A DNA stretch of 33,019 nucleotides, taken from Eubacteriales Family XIII. Incertae Sedis bacterium. Lineage in GTDB: Bacteria > Bacillota > Clostridia > Peptostreptococcales > Anaerovoracaceae. Both the position numbers and the translations under genes were made by a program. Shown here one piece after another: positions 27,620 through 33,019 of this stretch. The stretch spans positions 1 through 33,019 of the forward strand of contig JAIRPE010000101.1 of NCBI GenBank assembly GCA_031257175.1, read 5' to 3'. Below the pieces are notes generated by a model. That model saw only the letters and a list, made by a program, of their open reading frames with translations. It made no database searches and had not been told where the DNA came from. Position 1 is the stretch's first letter. Each line of letters starts with the position of its first letter.

Positions 27620-29314
27620 CTACATGACGCTGGCGAAGCCAAGGGTTCGGGGACTGTACGCTTCCTTGTCCACCTCGCAGTTGAGGATGCCGGGCTTGCC
27701 CGAATCCATGATTTTTTTCAGGGAAGGTATCACATCCTCGTACCTGTCGATTCGGATGCCGACCCCGCCCCACATCTCGGTCATTTTCTCGTAAGAGAAC
27801 ATATCCTGCAGCAGATTGACGCTGTGGTGGCCATGCTCCTTGATAAAGTCGGGCTTACTCAGCCCCTCGGCCAGCTTTATCATGCCCCAGGCAGAGTCGT
27901 TTGAGATAACGCACACGACAGGGACGCCGTTGCGGACGAAGGTCTCGAACTCCATGGCGTGGAACCCGAAACTGCCGTCGCCCACATAGTAGAGGACGGG
28001 CTTGCGGTCGGCCGCCCAGGCCCCCAGAGAAAACCCCGCGCCCGTGCCGATGGTGCCCAGGTTGCTGAACTTCACCACCTGGCCCGGATAGCGGGCCACG
28101 GAATTGTAGAGTATCCATTGGGCCGCGTCGCCGCCGTCGCAGATGACGTGCCAGTCAGGCGCGTTCTCGGCCAGGAACTTCACCGTCTCCGCCGCCAGCC
28201 TGCCCGGTACGGGCGGCTGGGCCTCGCTGGTCTTGGCGTCCGAGAAGAACTTGCGCGCCTTCGCGGTCAGTTGGCGGGCCTCTTCCACCCAGGCCCCCGC
28301 GGCCACCTGCGGGACAAGAGCGGACGCTTCCCGATAAAGCTGCATGGCGGCCGCGCCGGGGCTCGCCACTATGCCCACGTCCGCGTCGCGGTTGAAGCCT
28401 ATCTTGTTCTTGTCCTCATTGATTTGGATGACCTTCGCGGCCTTATTGAAGGCGGGAGGCTTGGCGCGGCCCAGGTTCTGGAGGTTGTTGACGTTCAGCT
28501 CCAAAATAAGGTCGGCGGCCGCGACGGCGGCTTCCCCCAGAGAGAACAGCTCGTTCTTCGTCTCGTCGGCGAACAGCCCCCGCACGGCGGGCAAAAACGT
28601 GCTGTGGACGGGGATTTGCAGATAATTGACCAACTTTTCCACATATTCGCCGTGGAGAGTGGAATAGCGGCACTGCTCGCCCAGAACCAGGACGGGCTTC
28701 TTGGCCTCCGCCAGCATCTGGGCCGCCGCGTTCATGCGGTCGGGGTCTCCGAACACGGCGGAAGCGACGGCGTCCGCCTCAGGGAACGCCACCTCGTCCT
28801 CGTCGGCCTTGCCCATCACCGTGGTGATAGGTATCTCCAGATAGACGGGGCCGGAATCGGCGCTGGTGGCCCGACGGAACGCGCCGCGCACGTACTCAGG
28901 CAGGCGCTCGGTCACCAGGCAGCGCTTCGCGTCCTTGCAGACGGTTTTCATAAGATCCAAGGTGGGGCTGTCCTGGGCCACGCCCGAGTCGTACATATTC
29001 TGGAACCCGCCCCCGCCGATGTGGATCAGGGGCGTACCGGCCTCAAAAGCCTCAACCATGGGGGTGACGCAATTGAGAACGCCGGGGCCTGCGGTGGTGA
29101 TGACCACGCCGGGCTTGCCGGACACGCGGGCGTAAGCGTCGGCCGCGTACCCGCCCGCGCTCTCGTGGCGGACGCTGATGACCTCAATGCCTTCCTCGCG
29201 CAGTCCGTACATGATAGGCATGATATGGCCGCCGGACAGGGCGAACACGGTCTTTACTCCCTCTTTCTTCAGCTGCCTCGCGACCAGTTGGCCGCCTGTC
29301 AGCATCTTGCTCAT
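27620..29314 (-). CDS. Thiamine diphosphate-dependent enzyme (acetolactate synthase/2-hydroxyacyl-CoA lyase/decarboxylase superfamily), substrate unknown
   Basis: Catalytic Glu motif VRHESAGGYAADAYARVSGKPGVVITTAGPG; ThDP motif GDGSFGFHAMEFETFVRNGVPVVCVISNDSAWGM. Confidence 0.88.
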   Translation of the reverse strand: MSKMLTGGQLVARQLKKEGVKTVFALSGGHIMPIMYGLREEGIEVISVRHESAGGYAADAYARVSGKPGVVITTAGPGVLNCVTPMVEAFEAGTPLIHIGGGGFQNMYDSGVAQDSPTLDLMKTVCKDAKRCLVTERLPEYVRGAFRRATSADSGPVYLEIPITTVMGKADEDEVAFPEADAVASAVFGDPDRMNAAAQMLAEAKKPVLVLGEQCRYSTLHGEYVEKLVNYLQIPVHSTFLPAVRGLFADETKNELFSLGEAAVAAADLILELNVNNLQNLGRAKPPAFNKAAKVIQINEDKNKIGFNRDADVGIVASPGAAAMQLYREASALVPQVAAGAWVEEARQLTAKARKFFSDAKTSEAQPPVPGRLAAETVKFLAENAPDWHVICDGGDAAQWILYNSVARYPGQVVKFSNLGTIGTGAGFSLGAWAADRKPVLYYVGDGSFGFHAMEFETFVRNGVPVVCVISNDSAWGMIKLAEGLSKPDFIKEHGHHSVNLLQDMFSYEKMTEMWGGVGIRIDRYEDVIPSLKKIMDSGKPGILNCEVDKEAYSPRTLGFASVM

Positions 29315-29336
29315 CGTCTTTTCTCCTTCCAAAAAC

Positions 29337-30389
29337 TTAATCAAATACGAAAACCTCTTTTATGCTCTCGTGGTCGGCGCTGCGCTTCAGGGCCGCCTCT
29401 ATATCCTCTATCCTGCTCTTGTGGGTAACGATTTTCTCCGCCTTGGCCAACAGCTCGGGATGCCCCTTGGCCCACTGGAAAGTGCGCGAGTAGGGCGTGG
29501 TCCCGCCGAAAGTGCCGATAAGCCCCTTCTGGGAGCGAACCATGGTGGAGAGGTCAAGCTCCAGATTCTTGGCGTAGATGCCCACCACGCCCACCTTGCC
29601 CGTCACCTTGACCAGCGACAGGGCGAGATTGACCATGGGCGCGGCGCCCGAACACTCAAACACCACGTCCATACCCAGGCCGCCCGTGAGCTTCTTGACC
29701 GTGTCCTCCGCGTTCTGCCCCTCGTTGATAATGTAATCGTCGCCGCCCAGCTCGGCGACAGCCAGCTTAAGCCGCTCGACGTCGCTGGGAAGCCCGATGG
29801 ACGTCACGTAGGCGGCCCCCGCGGCCTTGGCCATCAGCACGGTGAAAAGGCCGATAGTCCCCGCGCCGATGACGGCGACCCTGTCGCCCAGCCTCACGCC
29901 CAGCTTCTCCACGGCGTTCGCCGCCACGCCCAGCGGCTCTATGAGTGAGCCTTGGATGAAAGACATGTCGTCGGGCATATGCAGTATCTGGTCCTTCTTC
30001 ACGACGGTGAACTCGGCGAAAGCGCCGTCCTTAGTCCCGCCGTTCCAGTAAAACTCGGGGCACATGGTCATCATGCCCTTGCGGCAGGCCTCGCAGACGC
30101 CGCAGACATGGACATTGTTGATGGTCACGCGGTCGCCGGGCTTCGCCTCATCAGGCTTGATGTCAGCGCCCACTTTCTCCACGACCCCCGAAAACTCGTG
30201 GCCGAAAATCAAAGGAAGGTACTTCTCGTACATGTGCATGCTGGGGTCCCATATGAACTTGTGGATGTCCGAGCCGCAGATGGCGCACGCCTTAACGCGT
30301 ATGAGAATCTCATCGGCGCCTATCTCGGGGATTGGCACGTCCAAAATCGTGTTTTCCGTGCCCGGCTTTAACTTGACAAGAGCCCTCAT
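29337..30389 (-). CDS. Zinc-dependent medium-chain alcohol dehydrogenase (sorbitol/threonine dehydrogenase-like)
   Basis: CAICGSDIHKF, GHEFSGVVEKVG, structural Zn CGVCEACRKGMMTMC, Rossmann VAVIGAGTIGLF. Confidence 0.9.
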   Translation of the reverse strand: MRALVKLKPGTENTILDVPIPEIGADEILIRVKACAICGSDIHKFIWDPSMHMYEKYLPLIFGHEFSGVVEKVGADIKPDEAKPGDRVTINNVHVCGVCEACRKGMMTMCPEFYWNGGTKDGAFAEFTVVKKDQILHMPDDMSFIQGSLIEPLGVAANAVEKLGVRLGDRVAVIGAGTIGLFTVLMAKAAGAAYVTSIGLPSDVERLKLAVAELGGDDYIINEGQNAEDTVKKLTGGLGMDVVFECSGAAPMVNLALSLVKVTGKVGVVGIYAKNLELDLSTMVRSQKGLIGTFGGTTPYSRTFQWAKGHPELLAKAEKIVTHKSRIEDIEAALKRSADHESIKEVFVFD

Positions 30390-30474
30390 TCCATTCACCT
30401 CTCTCCTATTCGCGGGACTGTCGCCCCTCGGGGGAACCGGCCTGATGGGCGGCCGGCCGTGCCGAAGCCGCGGC

Positions 30475-31302
30475 CTACACGTTCACCACGACGCCCGAAT
30501 CCACGTTGAATATCTGCCCCGTTATCTCCTTGGATTCCTCAGAGCAAAGGAATTGCACGGTGTAAGCGCAGTCCTCCACCTTCTGGGCGCGCTGCATGAC
30601 CGAATAACTGGCGCCCATCTTGTTGACCACGTCCTCCCCCGTCACGCAATCCCCGAACTGGTCGGGATACAAATCCTTCAGCGCCATGGCGGTCCCCTTG
30701 GAATATATGGCGGTATAGACCAATCCAGGGTTCAGCACGTTGACGTTGACGTTGTACGGGCCCATCTCCTTGGCGAGGCACAGCGCGTACTCGATGGTGG
30801 CCAGCTTCGTCACGCAGTAAACGGGCTTGATGGGGTCGGGCAGATAAGCCGCGATGCTGGCGGTGATCACGATTTTCCCGAACTTCCGCTCCTTCAGGAC
30901 GGGTATGAACGCCCTGGTCGTGCGGATGGCCCCCACCGTGTTGATGCTGTAGCCGCGCATCCACTCCTCGTCAGGCGCCTTCTCGCAACTGCCGCGGGTA
31001 TCGACCGCCTGGCCCACCCCCGCGTTGCAGAACAGGATGTCCGCCTTGTTGCCGAAGTCCTTCAAAATAGCCTGCGCGGCGGCGTTCACCTGCTCGCCGT
31101 CGCTTATGTCGGCCCGATAAGCCTTCACCTTGCCGCCGAAACTCTCGGCGGCCGCAAGAGTCTCGTCCGCGGGGTCTCTGTCAATGACCGCCACACTGGC
31201 CCCCGACTTGGCGAATTCCAGCGCGGTGGACTGCCCGATGCCCGACGCGCCGCCTGTGACGACGACATTGTAGCCTTGGAAATCAAACTTGATGTTTCGC
31301 AT
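30475..31302 (-). CDS. Short-chain dehydrogenase/reductase
   Basis: TGGASGIGQS, CNAGVG, S..YCVTK catalytic motif, NPGLVYT. Confidence 0.9.
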   Translation of the reverse strand: MRNIKFDFQGYNVVVTGGASGIGQSTALEFAKSGASVAVIDRDPADETLAAAESFGGKVKAYRADISDGEQVNAAAQAILKDFGNKADILFCNAGVGQAVDTRGSCEKAPDEEWMRGYSINTVGAIRTTRAFIPVLKERKFGKIVITASIAAYLPDPIKPVYCVTKLATIEYALCLAKEMGPYNVNVNVLNPGLVYTAIYSKGTAMALKDLYPDQFGDCVTGEDVVNKMGASYSVMQRAQKVEDCAYTVQFLCSEESKEITGQIFNVDSGVVVNV

Positions 31303-31415
31303 AATCCTACCTCCTTCAATGAAAATAAAGCCGACTTGGCGTGATGCGGAACATATCGCCCCGCCTACTAGACATTGCGTGTTCGCGGTCTTTTTTCCGT
31401 CGCCTTGCCCGACAG

Positions 31416-31444
31416 GAAAAACCCTCGCCGAAGCGGTTTCGGCG
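31416..31444 (-). terminator. Intrinsic terminator of the LysR gene (minus strand)
   Basis: Stem CGCCGAA/TTCGGCG followed on the minus strand by AGGGTTTTTCC. Confidence 0.6.
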
Positions 31445-31551
31445 CAACATTTAGTCGGTGGGGCAATACAGTTCTTTCATTAACTTAAGAATATCATGGA
31501 GGTAAGGAGGAAGTCCATTTCAGATAAGTGGACGTATCGTTCGCTTTTTCT

Positions 31552-32514
31552 CTACGAACTCGCGTTCATGAGCGGGAACCCTTCCTGCGAGGCGTCGAAG
31601 GGGCTTTGCTGCCGCCTTAAGAGGGGGATGTTCCCGGCCAGCTCCGCCTCCTTCAAAAAAGCCAGAAACGAGGCGGCGGCAGGGGACAGAGGTTTGCACT
31701 TTTTCCAGTATATTTTCTTTGCCTGGGGTATCCCCTCGAACTCCGCGACGCGCAAAACGGCGGAGTTATCGTAGGACTCCGTCATGGCCGCCCGCGCCGT
31801 CGTGATGACCACCCCGTGGACCCGCTCCAGCATAAGGGGGCGCAGAAAATACTCGAACTCCATTATCTTGTGGGGCTTGAACCCTATCCGGGCGAGCAGC
31901 CGATCCACGCACTGCTGAAAGTGGTCGCGCCTGGGCCTGTACAAAAACGTGTCCCTCTGAAATTCAAAAATGCTGCGCGGCGCGCCCCTGTCCTTCGCCA
32001 ACGGGTGGGATTTGGGGACGGCCAGAACGAAATAGTCCTCATAGAGGACGCAGGAACGCAGCGTGTCGTTGTCCAGGTCCTTGTCCGTCATGATAAAGTC
32101 CAGACTGGCCAAGTCCATGATTTTCCCGCGGTCGTCGGGGTCGCTGTCCATCTGCCGGATGAGGATTTCGGGATGCAGGCTGTGAAACTCCATGATCAAA
32201 TTATTCCAAAAGGCGGCGTCCCGCAATGAGAATGACATCCTGTTCTTCTGTTGCAGGCGCGCGGCGTCCAGCTCGTCCAGCCCGCGCGAGAGAGACGAAA
32301 AAACCTGCTCCACGTATGGGAGGAACTGTCGCCCGAAGTCGTTGAGCCGAATATTCCTGCCCACCCTGTCGAAAAGGCTGCAACCCAGTTCTTCCTCCAA
32401 ATGGCGAACCCCGGCGCTGACGCAGGAGGCGCTGACATGCAGCAGTCTCGCGGTCTCCTGAACGTTCTCATGGTAGGCCAGCTCTTTAAAGTACTCCAAA
32501 TGCAGCAGATACAT
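31552..32514 (-). CDS. LysR-family transcriptional regulator
   Basis: N-terminal wHTH MYLLHLEYFKELAYHENVQETARLLHVSASCVSAGVRHLEEELGCSLFDRVGRNIRLNDFG; AAAGGAGG RBS. Confidence 0.9.
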   Translation of the reverse strand: MYLLHLEYFKELAYHENVQETARLLHVSASCVSAGVRHLEEELGCSLFDRVGRNIRLNDFGRQFLPYVEQVFSSLSRGLDELDAARLQQKNRMSFSLRDAAFWNNLIMEFHSLHPEILIRQMDSDPDDRGKIMDLASLDFIMTDKDLDNDTLRSCVLYEDYFVLAVPKSHPLAKDRGAPRSIFEFQRDTFLYRPRRDHFQQCVDRLLARIGFKPHKIMEFEYFLRPLMLERVHGVVITTARAAMTESYDNSAVLRVAEFEGIPQAKKIYWKKCKPLSPAAASFLAFLKEAELAGNIPLLRRQQSPFDASQEGFPLMNASS

Positions 32515-32842
32515 CGCGCGCCTCCTTTCGTAAGAAAGCAGTGCCGCCTCTTCGCGGGCAGAGCGCCCGCCTCAAGGCTTGTCGGAATCGGATGTGAAGT
32601 GGCAACTCAACCAATGGGCCGGCGGGTTCGCGCCCCGTCGGGCCCGGCGCCCGCCGCTCGGCTTGGCCTGCGCACCAAGCCGCGTCTAATATATATCAAG
32701 AAAGGCTCGCCCCCGCGAAACCATGGCCCACGGGGCGAAGGCGCCGCTTCTGCCGCCCTCTTGCGGACGGCGGCGCGGCGAGATATACTTATTATATCAA
32801 ATCCCTTAAACAAATGGAAGATAAATACTATTCTGGACGGCG

Positions 32843-32883
32843 AAAAAAAACTTCGTAAAAACTTCGTAAAAATCTCGTAAAAA
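32843..32883 (+). promoter_or_regulatory. UP-element-like phased A-tract repeats (TCGTAAAAA x3, 11-nt period)
   Basis: TCGTAAAAA at 32853, 32864 and 32875, preceded by A8, ending 4 nt before the -35. Confidence 0.7.
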
Positions 32884-32887
32884 GTTC

Positions 32888-32916
32888 TTGACAGGGGCTT
32901 GCGGGCGTTATATAAT
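32888..32916 (+). promoter_or_regulatory. Full-consensus sigma-70/sigma-A promoter TTGACA-N17-TATAAT
   Basis: TTGACA 32888-32893, 17-nt spacer, TATAAT 32911-32916. Confidence 0.92.
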
Positions 32917-32919
32917 ATA

Positions 32920-33019
32920 AACGTTCCGCTCAAAACGAGCGGGCGCGGCGCGGCCCCCGAAGGGGGAGGAGGCGCCGAGGCACCTTGGAAACTGCATAGT
33001 GTAGAGAACCAGCCTGAAG
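32920..33019 (+). other. Probable rRNA operon leader (16S rRNA gene expected beyond the window)
   Basis: Strong promoter, no ORF or RBS, and CACCTTGGAAACTGCATAG, which resembles the CCTTGAAAACTGCATA-type leader common before Firmicutes rRNA genes. Confidence 0.6.

Noticed and set aside
27959-29428. Long plus-strand ORF (489 aa) opposite the ThDP enzyme
   Set aside because: Antisense to a clear enzyme; His/Arg/Gly-rich with no motif, an artefact of high GC codon usage.
30064-31344. 426-aa plus-strand ORF across ADH and SDR
   Set aside because: Spans two real genes and their intergenic gap on the opposite strand; no motif.
32607-32933. Minus-strand 108-aa ORF at the right end
   Set aside because: Overlaps the consensus promoter and repeats; no RBS or motif.
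1-33019. CRISPR arrays, tRNAs, IS elements or prophage genes
   Set aside because: No spaced direct repeats, cloverleaf/T-loop signatures, transposase or phage proteins recognised.

Overview
33 kb window from a GC-rich bacterial chromosome. Gene content (SLH surface proteins, amino-acid fermentation, Gram-positive-type promoters and leaders) suggests a Clostridia/Firmicutes-like anaerobe; this is inference. From left to right: a secreted GH31 glycosidase with a duplicated LamG/FN3-like tail; murI plus an acidic uncharacterised ORF (minus strand); a pepF-nadK-ftsY-der-plsY-gpsA housekeeping run; two divergent SLH-domain proteins; a lysine fermentation locus (kdd, kamA, kamB, kamC, kamD, kamE, CoA-transferase A/B) preceded by an exact sigma-54 -24/-12 promoter; a minus-strand catabolic operon of unassigned substrate (SDR, Zn-alcohol dehydrogenase, ThDP enzyme, MFS carrier) next to a LysR regulator; and, at the right edge, a consensus sigma-70-type promoter with helically phased upstream repeats and an rRNA-leader-like sequence, suggesting a 16S gene just outside the window. 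No tRNA, CRISPR array, transposase or phage gene was recognised. The most interesting points are the sigma-54 promoter with an inverted repeat over the predicted start site, the absence of kce/kal from the lysine locus, the structured kamC-kamD intergenic element, a hairpin motif shared by the kamA and MFS upstream regions, and the unassigned ThDP operon. All calls were made by reading sequence and motifs; no database search was run.
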